This document shows positions 25,899-37,340 of a stretch of 64,000 nucleotides of DNA, piece by piece. Every line of letters starts with the position of its first letter. Position 1 is the stretch's first letter. The position numbers were made by a program, and so were the translations under genes. The DNA is taken from assembly GCF_036785885.1 (NCBI RefSeq), contig NC_092312.1, forward strand, positions 18,246,001 through 18,310,000, given 5' to 3'. The notes beneath the pieces were generated by a model. It was given only the letters and a program-made list of their open reading frames with translations, was not told the origin of the DNA and searched no databases. The DNA is from Coffea arabica. Taxonomy: Eukaryota > Streptophyta > Magnoliopsida > Gentianales > Rubiaceae.

Positions 25899-26220
25899 GG
25901 CTGTGAAAATGTCAATTCCTGAAATTTTTCCAGAAAGCAAGCAAGCATTTTATTTGGTATGGCCATAAGGTACATCTAAACAGTCTTGGAAAGCCATACA
26001 ACTAATAATTGGAAAACGCATTATTTAGTATTGATATAGGAACCATCACTGTCAACACATGGCTGTGAAAATGTTAATTCCTGAAATTTTTCCAGAAAGC
26101 AAGCAAGCATTTTATTTGGTATGGCCATTAGGTACATCTAAACAGTCTTGATAAGCCATACAACTAATAATTGGAAAACGCATTATTTAGTATTGATACA
26201 GGAACCATCACTATCAACAC
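25897..26220. repeat. 162-bp tandem duplication at the PRP40 start codon
   Basis: Bases 25897-26058 and 26059-26220 are two direct copies differing at only a few positions. Copy 1 holds the last two bases of the ATG complement and the likely splice acceptor of the leader intron (TTTCAG on the minus strand near 25922). Copy 2 repeats the acceptor and the ATG but then runs into different sequence, with a stop soon after. Confidence 0.9.
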
Positions 26221-26767
26221 ATATAAACTTGTTTAGCTGAAAAACGACATCCTAACAACCCATTCTGGCTTCAAAGATACTAGCAGATGCCAAATCGATA
26301 ATAATACCAAAAGAGCGAAAACAAAACGTGGCATTCGTCTCTACAATGGAACAGATGAGACTGGAGAGACAATCATTTGATCGCAACTTTCTAAATCTGC
26401 TTTTCTTGCATTGTTTTTAAAAAAAAAAACTTCCATAACAGAAAAGCGTGGGAACATATTTAAAAAGGCCACGTTAGCAGCAGGAGATCTACGCGCCAAA
26501 ACAATCAAAAAGGTTTCGACATCATTTTCTGGCCTAAAATAGGAATAACAGCAAAACTTCCAGCAGAAAGCATAACAAACAATGAGGTTCTAGCCACATC
26601 CTAATTCCATAAACAGCAACGTTTAAAATCAAGCTTAATAGATGTCACATCCCTGCAATCTTCCTCATCACACATAAAAGGCAAATGAAACTGAACAAAA
26701 GAAGTGGATCTCTCTCAATCATTCCATTGATTTACTGATAACAAAAGAAATCTAATAACACGAAAAC

Positions 26768-26770
<3 letters not shown>

Positions 26771-26803
<33 letters not shown>
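26771..26803. repeat. (TC)n microsatellite in the PRP40 leader region
   Basis: An uninterrupted TC dinucleotide run of about 33 bases. On the PRP40 coding strand it reads (GA)n and lies in the presumed leader intron. Confidence 0.9.
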
Positions 26804-26804
<1 letters not shown>

Positions 26805-27411
26805 GAAATCTGATAACATGAAAACAACTCTCTTTCTTTTTCCTCATCTTTTTCCTTTTGGCAGGGAATGGTGGAGTTCCTTTAAATCAGAATCTCATTA
26901 AAAATCATAATACCGATCACCTCATAAAAACATAAAAAAGATGAAGAAACAACAAAGTTATCACACAAAACCCAGAATTAGCACTGAAGGTCGTCTTAAC
27001 GAGCAGGCGCACACGTATAAACAAAAACAAGTTACAACCTTGGAATCCCCTAAAACCCCAAAAACAGGTTGTCAAATAGAATTTCAATTCAATTAAGACC
27101 CCTGAAGAACAGCATCCCGAATTCATTCAAGCTGTCTTGAAAGCCTACAAATTCAGCCCTAAAGCTATCTCTTCCTCTTTTTTTAAGTCTTCTAACTGGA
27201 TTAGTTCAACAAATTTACAGAAGGGGTTCCAAATTTTATTAATCAATCTTCAAGTTAATGGAATTGAACTAAGAACTCAACAGGGGTTCAAAAATTGTGA
27301 ATGCAGATTAAGAACGGAAAAAAAAATAAAAAAACGTCGGTCAGGGAAAGAAACAAAGAGCAGAAAAGATCGAACCAGTCCGTCAATATGAGTCCGAAGA
27401 TTGGTTTTGTA

Positions 27412-27545
27412 CCTTTTTTTATTTGGGAATTGATTTGGAATTCAATTCAAATGAAGGGTGTTTAGTTCAATAAACTAGGCCTGAGTGAGTTGGAGATACA
27501 GAGGGGAGAGGAAAGCACATTCTTTTTTCGAAGTTTTGTGAGGTG
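27412..27545 (-). other. probable non-coding first exon (5' UTR) of PRP40
   Basis: On the minus strand, a purine-rich leader stretch ends in AAAAAG|GTACAAAA, a fair splice donor. An acceptor lies just upstream of the ATG at about 25922, with an intron of about 1.5 kb between. The outer end is not determined. A leader exon plus long leader intron is common in plant housekeeping genes; here it is inference only. Confidence 0.35.
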
Positions 27546-28186
27546 AAGCTGAAACTGAAACGGAAAGGGGCCTTTGGGAGTGATATTTATACACGACCGG
27601 ACGCACGCAAAATAACAAATAAAACAACGTGAAGATGCACTGTACTTACCATCTCCCTCTATAGCCCAAGTGCCCTGTTCGCGGTCTTAGTTGTCGTTGT
27701 TCTCTCTCCCCTGAATCCTGATGCCAATTTCACTTTCTTCTCCTTTTCTTTCTTTTATTTTCGGTCTCTTTTTGCCTATTTGGCTGCCTGCACAAGGCTA
27801 CTTGGGTTACTTGGTAGTTGGTACAAACATCCGTTCTATAAGCGGAAAGCTACGTTTAAAATAGTATCAAATTCGCCTATAACACTTGTGAGATTCTTGT
27901 TTAAAGATTTGGCAAAAACATCTCGTCGATACTCGAACCATTGATCTTATACATTTTCAAGTACTCGAACTATACATTTTCAGCTATTCAACTATTATTC
28001 GAATATTTGTAACCCCTTTATTTCTAAAGTATTCTTAAGTCTTCTGTCATTATTTTAAAATGATGTAATTTTGATCATCTTTAATCCTCCAACCACATCT
28101 AATCACTATTGCAATTACTACACGACGATCAACGACCACTAATTATTATTAATTAATAGTTGACCACTATTCTAGTGTTGTCAAAC

Positions 28187-28218
<32 letters not shown>

Positions 28219-28356
28219 GTTTTTCGAGTATATTCTAAATTTGGATTCAAATATCTTTGAATCTTCCTAGTTATGAGTAGATTTTTGTTTATATATTGTG
28301 CATGCTGCAGTATCCCCTAGTTTTAATAGGTCGAATAGACACAAGAGTCAAAAGTA
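27546..28356. other. PRP40 promoter and AT-rich spacer
   Basis: No exon is recognised. A (TA)n run lies at about 28193-28218. The region probably contains the PRP40 promoter. Confidence 0.4.
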
Positions 28357-28372
28357 TACGCTTTTAGAAGTT

Positions 28373-28526
28373 TTTTTTTTTTGTCCAAAAGAAAAACCTG
28401 GACCCACTTCAGGCCCCAACCCTTATTTAGATTGTTGAATTTTTTTTCATTTTTGTGACAGGGGTCGAACTCTGGTGGATGCTCTAACTAGAGGCTACAC
28501 CACCAGATCGACTACCCTGGAGGGCC
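28373..28526 (-). mobile_element. tRNA-derived SINE with target duplication
   Basis: Read on the minus strand, the 5' part contains an A-box-like GTGTAGCCTCTAGTTAGAGC and the B box GTTCGACCCC of RNA polymerase III promoters. A unique body follows, then a poly-A tail (poly-T on the plus strand at 28371-28382). A 16-bp direct repeat TACGCTTTTAGAAGTT flanks the element (28357-28372 and 28527-28542), as expected for LINE-driven insertion. Length is about 155 bp. The perfect duplication suggests recent insertion. Confidence 0.88.
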
Positions 28527-28542
28527 TACGCTTTTAGAAGTT

Positions 28543-29390
28543 GAATAGCTAAAAATATGCAAATTATAGTCAGAGGGCTAAAAAGTGTATCATGCCCTCA
28601 GAGAAAGTTACCGCAGTTGGACAAAAGTTCAGCTTAATAGAGCTTGTCCAAATTCGACCTAATCATTCCAACATGATTTTGACATTGTTGAAGACATGAA
28701 AAACTTTTGAGCATGGTGACATTCGACCTATGGTTGAACATGTAAATTGACTTGAATTGACGAGTTGCAATCTACAACACTTGCAATATTATTATGTAGT
28801 TTGTAAAAGTTTTGACAGTTTCTCTTTACATTGTATTGTCGACTTAGGCCAAGCAGATTGTGGATTCGAACGTGACCCTACTTGAAAGTCTTTTTAAGAT
28901 ATTTGGCAAATGCTTTATGCTGCCATTGGTGGATTGTTTTCACCATAGTAAGCAGCGTGCAAAGGTTCAAAAAAAGACAAAACGAACCTACAAGAATTTC
29001 GTTGCAGTAGTTGAAACTTTCTTTCGAAAGAGAAATTTGCCATGTATCAACAATAAACTCGATTCCCATAATTTCCCTGAGAAATCTTGCGACGAGCATT
29101 TGAAAGTAAATCCATTCATTGCAGACTCTGAAGAAATCTATGCTTTACTTAAGATTAGCCAAATTAACAGATAAAGATTAGTTTAGACAAGTTTACTACG
29201 TAAACATCTTTGCTCAAGGCTGCAATCAGAAATTACAAAAGATTGACTGTACAAACTTGATTAACACAAAACGAATACAGATCCTTCTGCTCCTAGTAAT
29301 ACGAAGCTGGGGTGTTTACCTTACATTTTACATATTCTGTATCATACAGGGCAATCTAAGAATGTCCTCATTAGCTTCTAGCCTACTACT
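28543..29390. other. intergenic region downstream of EGY3
   Basis: Contains a 104-codon plus-strand frame at 28860-29174 whose product I do not recognise; it has no intron signals or family motif. The right part includes the EGY3 3' UTR. Confidence 0.4.
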
Positions 29391-32300
29391 TTAGAAATCA
29401 CCTCTGAAATAGGGCGACCCGAAATATGAGCTAGAGAATGTCCCTCCCACATTGGGGAAAAGAGTGAGGAAGCATATCAAGAAGAGTACACAACCCCAAG
29501 CAAACCTGTCATCTCCTAATGGGGTGATCTCATCCTTAGCAGGGATCTCATCTCCGCCCCTAAGGAAGGTTGCAAAGAGTCCCCATGCCAGACAAAGGAC
29601 GCTACCGCTCAGGCCACCGATAGCTAGCAGCAGTGAAGTGGCAAAAGATAATAAATTTGCCGTGCCTCGTCCGAACATGGCTTGTGCAATGCGGCCCCCT
29701 TCGAGTCTTCCACACGGCAACAAGTTCAAAGAAGTTACCACCATCCCTGTAAAAGACCAAAACAATCAGGCAAGGAGATTCGGAAAATATATTTGCTGCT
29801 TTCATAGCAACATAAGTTGGACACAGGTGGACTTTCTCAATGCCTGCCTAAGTAACTTTGGGAAAAAAATTGAAATAACACTGAGGTGATTAGATTAAGT
29901 CAATGCTTCTGCTTGTATACAGAAAGGCACCATTTTTCTCTTTCCCTACTTTCGCTGCATATGTACATGCACATTTATGTGGTTCACCATAAGCAGAATA
30001 AAAAGTGAGAAAACAACTCCGTTTCTTTATCAAAATCATATTATAGATGAGGGAGGAACAGGATAAAGTTTCAATCTTTTTTTTTTTTTTGGGGGTGCGG
30101 GGTAGCATACTTCATGGAGCAATGAAACTTCTTTGAGCTCAAAAAGACCAGACTCTTTGCTACTTTAGCCAAATAGATTGTCAACAACATACATTAACCG
30201 TCCAAGACTTACCAACAAACCTGCAAGTCATTAGTTTAGATAATCCAACTGACTCGCATATTCTGCTGCCCATGAATAACCATTCTTCTATAGATTCCAA
30301 AAGGTAAAGTATGTGGCTGATTTCATGTTCCTAGTTGCTATTTATCATTATTTATTCAAAACCTATATCTCATGATTTATCCTACGCCTATACCTCATGA
30401 TTTCACCAAATCCCAAGAAGATGAGTAGTATTCTCATTATAATCATAAAAGAGGCGCTCTAGAAATATTACACAGAAAACCCTTGATATAGATCAAAGAA
30501 AATAAACAAAAGAATAACTACCAAAATTTTCAGAACCCCACAACCAAAGCTGCAGATGAATGGAGCACGTTTGTACAGTTATAAAGGCAAGCTATATGAG
30601 CTTATGCCAGACAATAAACCATGTACTCAATCATGCTCAGCCATATGAAGCATGCCATGTTAAACAGGAGAAATGCTAACCTAAAAGGCCAGCAAAAGCA
30701 AGGGGATCACAAGGGACTCCGACACCTTCCACTGCATATGGCAGCACATTCCCTAGATCATCCGTGTACGGACCAATGACATACTGGATAAACGAAAGGA
30801 GAGGATTATTGAAGAAGAACTGAGGCCGTATATACCTGCAGAGAAACAGACCAGAATAAGCACATTTTAAAGAAGCTTAGGTGTAACATTCACTTCCTTT
30901 TTCTCTATAGGTAAGCATCCTAGAAAGAACAATGGCTGATCTCTCTTCCTCAACTAAGAGAAATCAGGAACTAAAAAGGATACTGGTAATATTATTTCTG
31001 AAAAAACAATAAGTAATTAAAAGACATTTAAGTGGAATCTATGGTGACAAACATTCAACTCAGAGCATATCCAATTACAGAATAACTTACAATGCATTGT
31101 CACCCCCATTGAAGCTGCCATCAGCTATAAAAGCAGCAACTGCAAGTACCAAGGACGTCAAATACGCACTTGCTGTTCGTGCCACTGGGATATCAGACAA
31201 AGCCCTCTTATTTGGAAGTAAAGATTCATAGTTATTTACAACACCCAGGCAACCGGTCCAGCTTGAAGGAACAAGAAATGATGGGCTAAGCTTAACACCA
31301 TATCGTGCTGCTGTTACTCTTGTTGCAATCTGCATGGCTTAGGGAAGAAATGCTTAAATAAAGACGCTTGAATCTGTAATGCTTGAACCAACTTAATTGT
31401 CCTTCAAATGTGTCAGCTTTATATATTTAAACTGTCCTTCCAAATTGTTCATTTTCTTCTACATGACCTTTTCCATAGTAGAGCAATATTGCGCAAGACT
31501 CAAATACAGTACAGCATTTGCCAGTTGGGCTTGCCAATCAGCAATAGCATTTCCAAAACATAAAGTTGTCACTAGCCCCCTAATTTTTTTTATGGAAACT
31601 AATTCAAAAGACAGCTGTCACTAGTAAAAATCAGATCCTCCCTCCCCCTAAAATTTCTTTACCTAGTTGTACACAGGATGCTTTAGGGAAACATCACATA
31701 TAGACTTAAAGGTTACACATATTTTCTCAAGAGTTTCTTAGGACAAAATATAGCCAACTTCCTGCCGCTTTTATATTTTTAACACAACATCATCCAACTA
31801 AATATGTATCTAGATGGAACTTGGAAGTGACTACTGCAGCGTACTCTTACAACAAATATACCCTTTCCTTGGCTAGAAATCTTTAAAAAGTATCTAAACA
31901 TAAAAAAAAAAAGGGTCTTGGAAACCAGTTTGCCCTTTCTCTAATCATTCAAGATATTATGGAAAGGGTGTTAGCATCAGACACTCATTAACTGTAGTTG
32001 AGAATGGAAGAGTAAACCATACCTCTGAGACTCCCAAGATGGTTAAGAAACCGCCAAAAAGAGGTACAACGTCTCTAAAATAGTCATCTATAGTTGCATC
32101 AGGTTTGAGGAAGAATCCACTTGTCAGTGCTATTGTACCTATTGTCGTAACGAATAAAGCTATTGCACTAAAATAACCCCAAGCGTTGTTAAGATTGGTT
32201 GACTCAAACTGCAGATCCATCTCAGCTTTGGGTTGCACCACACAAGCCTTAGAACACAACAGTTAATAGTTGACAATGAGAATAAGAAAAAATATGAAGA

Positions 32301-33670
32301 CATAGGAACAGAAATATTAAAAGGAAATCGTAATAAGTAGCAAGCCATGAGTACAACCAGTTAACCTCTCCAGTACGTCTCACATGGGCAAGCATTTGCA
32401 CATTGGATGTGTTCAAGGAATAACATAATGATTCGCAATCGCAATCCATGTACTCTAATTGATTTCTCGTATATTATCTTGTCAGCTATTTCTAAGAAGC
32501 AAGTTCTAAGTTCTATACTACAAAGTTGCTAAGACTTCAAAGTGAATGCTACATGGTACTTCTAAACAAGTTAATTGTGGTCCAAATGAAGGAATTGCCA
32601 CATGTGAAATGTTTGATCGCTCAATTATATCAAAATTCTGAACAAAACTCTCAAGAATTATATCGCATGTGAACATCTTGCAGTTAAGTTCCATTACAGT
32701 AGATATGTTTTTATCTTTTCTTCAAGTACCTGCTTTTTTATGTCATTGGTATTCTCCTCCATGAACCAGACCACAACCTCTGTCCCTGCCGCTTCTGATA
32801 ACTTCTTCTCCAATGTGGGGATTGCTTCTTCAATTGGTTTCCTCAAATTTCCAATAAAAATTCCTCCATCTCCAAATCTCCTAACGTCAGTGGCAAAAAA
32901 TGTATCAAATCCAAAGCAGCTCTTTAACTGCATGCAATGACAGAAAAATCTCATGAACAACAAAGATCAAACGCGTATAAATAATTTAATACAGGTGAAA
33001 GTGCAGTAAATTAAATGGATATCTGAAGGCATATCAGAGAGGAAAATAGTACCTTGTTAAGGTCAAGAGCTTTAAAAGCCTCTTCTGCTTTTTCCAACCT
33101 CTCTTTCTCTTTAGACAAATTATCTCGAGCTAATTTGTTAAAGAAGCCCAAGATGGGATTATCACTTGTTTCCCGGTTAAGCTCCTTCAGCTTCCTATCA
33201 GTCCTCTTCTTTTCTAGCTTTATAGCAGCCTCGATAGATGGATTCCCCATGAACTTCTTGAAGTCCTCATCACTTTTCCAGTCCAATTCTTGCAGCTTCT
33301 CTTTCTCTTCCTTCTCCGCATCGGATTCAGCCTCAGGTTTGGACTCAGTTCCACTTACTCCGCTCTCTCCACTTAACTCACCTTCCAAGCTCAAATCTTT
33401 CTTCTGGGGTTCCTCATTTTTAGGCTCTTCTGATACCACAGCTACTGAAGAAGGAGAAGATGATGATGATTCACTTTTTTCCTCAGCTCTGACATAAAAA
33501 TTGAATCTTTTCGATTTAGACTTGGAGATTAAAGAAAAAAAATGGTAGGATTTCCGAGAAAGGGGAAATTTTGAAAGACAAGAAGTCAGATGAGATGTTG
33601 AGGACAGCGGGATTCTGTTCGGAGCCCATGACGATGAGAAGTAAGATAAAGCTGGGAAAGGAGTAGCCAT
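29391..33670 (-). CDS. EGY3: EGY3, plastid site-2-protease homologue (probably inactive)
   Basis: Six exons: 33670-33053, 32927-32730, 32247-32023, 31329-31091, 30835-30681 and 29746-29391, all joined in phase, giving 596 residues. A Ser-rich transit peptide and acidic linker are followed by the soluble block GNPSIEAAIKLEKKRTDRKL (about 148-167) and LKSCFGFDTFFATDVRRFGD (from 207), then several membrane segments. These include GYFSAIALFVTTIGTIALTS and a C-terminal set around LNLLPCGRLEGGR. The family is intramembrane metalloproteases of the chloroplast. Where EGY1/EGY2 carry HEXXH, this protein reads SEIAT (346-350), matching EGY3, which lacks the zinc ligands. It is therefore likely a pseudoprotease; Arabidopsis EGY3 is linked to heat and oxidative stress. 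The reading frame looks whole. Confidence 0.93.
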
Positions 33671-35444
33671 TGCAGGATGGTACTAAAGAAGAGTTTTTGC
33701 AGATGAAAAATAACATGATCATAGAACTGCAGATGCAGCTAGTTTTATTTGAATTCATAACATCCATCTAGAAAGTTGGAGAAGCGTTCCAGCCTTCCAG
33801 GTGTATCGGGTGGTGAATGTAGTGCCAAAGGACTGGGGAGATGAGCAACCCCACAGGCCAGGATTATGGAAATTTAAAGGCTTAACAATTAACAGGAAAT
33901 GCCGGTTTTTAGTTTTGTGGTGCATAAGTTTCGGTTCAGTGATGTTTTGAATTCCGGATTTGATTGAGACGTTGAAAGTTGACACTCATGTTCATCCACG
34001 ATAGCCGTGTCACGCTTCAGGGGAGAAAATACACGAATCCACAAAATGCTGTTAGGTGACACAAAAATGATATACGTCATAAATTGTTAGCTCTAAAAAA
34101 AATATTTTTTTTGCAGAATCATGTACCCAAACGAAACAGCCTGTAGACTGCTAAGAGCCATTTAAATTGCTATTTTTTAAAATTTTTGTAGAAAAGTGTG
34201 ATATTTGTGAAGTAAAAAAATAATTAATAAATGTGTTCACGGGTTTTGAATTCCTGATTTGATTGAGACGTTGAAAGTTGACACTCATGTTCATCCACGA
34301 TAGTCGTGTCACGCTTTAGGGGAGAAAATACACGAATCCACAAAATGCTGTTAGGTGACACAAAAATGATATACGTCATAAATTGTTAGCTCTAAAAAAA
34401 TAATTAACACTCATGAGTTGCTTTAATCAAAATTCAATTCGAACTCTATCAACATCGAACTCAAGTCGAAGTCGAATTCAAACACAAAAAAACTCAATTT
34501 GTTATCTCGCGAGTCGCTTGAGTTTATATATATATAGAGTAAAATTACATATATATTTTTAATATTTTATTATTTATTTAAAAAAATTACTATTTTATTT
34601 AGTTGCTTAAAATAAAATAATTTTCTTTTTAACTCAAGTAGGCTCGAATTCAAGATTGACGGCTCAAATTTGAGGTAGAGCTAGAGCTGGAGTTGGAGAT
34701 TTACATTGAGAGTTCATCGAATTCGAATTCAAACTTAATAAAATTGAGTCGAAACTTTACTCGATTAAATGAAACTTGATTCAATTCGATTCGTTTGCAA
34801 CAATATTACGGGAAATGTAAAAAAAAATCGAGAAAAAATTGACAATATTTCTTCTATATTAATTATATTAAGTGATCATCGTTTTTGAATTCAAATAATT
34901 AACCTTTTCGACATTGTAATTTACTTTTATATTTAAATTATAGATTTTTAAATAGTTAAAATAATTAAAAAAATATATCAAAAATGGATTTTGCTGTTTC
35001 TAATGATTATACATAATTACGGTACTTTTCACAATTAGATTTCGTTGCAAAGTTAATTCTGTATCTACCAAATTACAAATTCATTATGAATGCCGTTAGT
35101 GATTGGGTAGCCACCTTACGCCTGCTTATATACACTAGTTATCGAAGCACATTCGATGCGTGTGTAATTTGTTAAAAAATATTTATAATTGAAAGAATCA
35201 CACAAATAGTATAAGTGAATGTAACTATTTTATGTAATATGTAATAAAAAATGTATTATACATAAATATGTACAATTGAACGTAAAAAAAAAAAAAACTT
35301 TGGCAAGCGAGGACACGAGAATCGAAGAGAAGTACTTTTAGTTGAATAAAATTTGTGTGTCGCTTGATAATGGAGATAAGGATTGATAGATAATATAGAC
35401 AAGGGTAAATTTGATAACAAAACAAAGTTAACACCAAATTAACA
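33671..35444. other. EGY3 promoter side and repeat-rich intergenic DNA
   Basis: No gene recognised. Includes the duplicated segment at 33944-34398 and a degenerate repeat region at about 34425-34800. The latter is rich in CGAATTC and GAGCTC-like inverted motifs, of a type often dispersed in plant genomes. A similar tract occurs at about 62840-63110. Confidence 0.4.
33944..34398. repeat. two 156-bp direct copies, 299 bp apart, upstream of EGY3
   Basis: Copy 1 (33944-34099) and copy 2 (34243-34398) agree at all but a few positions. The ~143 bp between them ends with TAATTAATAAATGTGTTCACG and resembles small-transposon sequence. The arrangement suggests a segmental duplication in the distal EGY3 promoter. 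Confidence 0.85.
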
Positions 35445-36695
35445 CCCAATTTGGTAAGTGAGTTTTTTTGTGTTTGTTTAAAACTTTACTGTCATTTATT
35501 ATAGAATTTGAAGAAAAGCATGAAGTGTGTGAAATTTTTTTCTTTAAGAAAAAAATTTTTCCTTCTTTTTTCTTTCTTTTTTTTCTCCTTTTTCTTTTCT
35601 TTTCTTTACTCTTCTTTTTCCTCCCTCTCTATTGATCACTTGTCGATCATTAGCACCGCTGTCACCAGTACCTCCGCCAACGATCAGCGGCAGATTTTTT
35701 TTCCTCCATCTTATTTCTCTCATTCCCTCTCTCCTCTCTCCCACCATCTCCTCCCCCTCTCTTCTTTGGCCACCCTTCCACCCCCCTCCCTTTCTCCTAG
35801 CAAGATCAGAGACATATATTTTTTATTCTTATTCTAAACCATTTTTCTATTATTAATATTCATTTAGAATTCAAACTTGAACCTAAGTCTTGCAGATGTT
35901 GAATCGAATCCACTTTTATTTTTTATTTCTCATATCTTATTCTAAAAAGGGCAAAAAAGATAAAAGAGGAGAAGAGGGGTTAGTCATAGATATTTGATTG
36001 TATCTTCAATCTTCCTTATCCCTTCCCATGTCAATAGCTAGAATGAAAAAATGGGGAATGTCAACGCATCCGAAAAAAAATGATTAGTCTCTATCAATAG
36101 ACCTGCCAAAACCTCGAATCATAGTGCACTTAGTACTAGTGCCACGAATAGATATGTTTAAAAATATTGCATATTTGGTCGTGTTAGGGAAAGGAGAGGA
36201 GGATGGTGGCAGGGGAAAGGAGAGGGGAGAAAATAACAGGAAAGAAGTGAGGAGGGGAGAGAGAGAGAGAGAGAGGGAGGGGAAGGTGGAAGAGGTGAAA
36301 TGGAGAGGGAAAGGGGAAAGGAAGGAAAAAAAGAAAAAAACCTCTGTCGGAGGGGGGAGGGTGGAGGCATGCGGAATAAAGGGAAGAAAGGTGATTGGTA
36401 AGGAAGGAGGGGAGAGGAAGAGATAAGGAAAGGGAAATGGAGAGGGAGAAGGGATAGAAAGAAAGAAAGAAAAAAAAAAACCTCTGTCAGCTCGGAAGAG
36501 GTGTTGTCGGGTGTTGATCAGCGACGGAGATGGTGGTGGGTTGAAATGGGGGAGAAAAAGGGAATTTTTTTGCGTTTTTGATATTTTAAAGTGCGTATTT
36601 TTTAAATTTTGAGGAGTTTTTTAAGGTTATTATATTTAAGTTATTAAAAAACTCGTATAAGAAAAACTAGATAAAAACTACTTTGCCAAATAGGG
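35445..36695. mobile_element. long inverted-repeat element with pyrimidine/purine arms
   Basis: The left end reads CCCAATTTGGTAAGTGAGTT and the right end, inverted, CCCTATTTGGCAAAGTAGTT. The left arm (35545-35800) is almost pure pyrimidine and the right arm (36185-36480) almost pure purine, so the two can pair over several hundred bases. The right arm also repeats an AAAAACCTCTGTC motif near 36337 and 36478. No transposase is seen. I did not find a target duplication, so family and exact borders remain open. Confidence 0.55.
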
Positions 36696-37340
36696 CATAA
36701 GTACAGAGTAGTTGACTACCACTACCAGATAAAATCTGAAAACTCTCATTAGTTGACTACCAGAGTAGTTTGTTTGGATAAGAATTTATTTGGATGATTT
36801 ATTTGATTCAGTTACTGTAGTACTTTTTGTGATGTGATGTATGTGAGATAAAAAGGTGATTGAGAATTGTGTGTACTAGTGTGAATACCCGTGCTACGCA
36901 CGGTACTTACATTATTAAAAAAATTACAATCTATGAAAGAATTTAAGAATAGTAAAATATTATAATCATGGACACATGAAAATATATTTAAAAAAATGAA
37001 ACTTTGTAACAATAGTTCAATATTGATAAAAACATCTCTATTATTTATAAACGATCACTTTGATGAAGGTTGGATCCTGAAAAAAATAGAAATCTATATC
37101 ATAAATTGAGCGACATAAGGGTCCAATTAAATATAATTGAATATTTAATTTGATAAATGAATGAAATACTTACAGACATTTTGCCTTTGATTTGATAATC
37201 TTCTACGAAGGTGTGAACATTCTTCACACCAATCAACTCTGAGTACGAACGCCAGTATTGGGGTTTTAATTAATTCTGTTGGTTTTTGTGGAGTTCGCAC
37301 TATAAATGAGAATGCACGATTTTTGCACAAATTAATGTGT

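Noticed and set aside
33054-33497. 147-codon plus-strand Ser-rich frame
   Set aside because: Reverse frame of EGY3 exon 1, which has clear homology.
33780-33805. Heat-shock element upstream of EGY3 (GAAGCGTTC and TTCC motifs)
   Set aside because: Spacing between GAA and TTC is three bases rather than two, so it does not meet the consensus.
36124-36426. 100-codon Gly/Lys/Glu-rich frame
   Set aside because: An artefact of the purine-rich arm; stops are rare in such composition.
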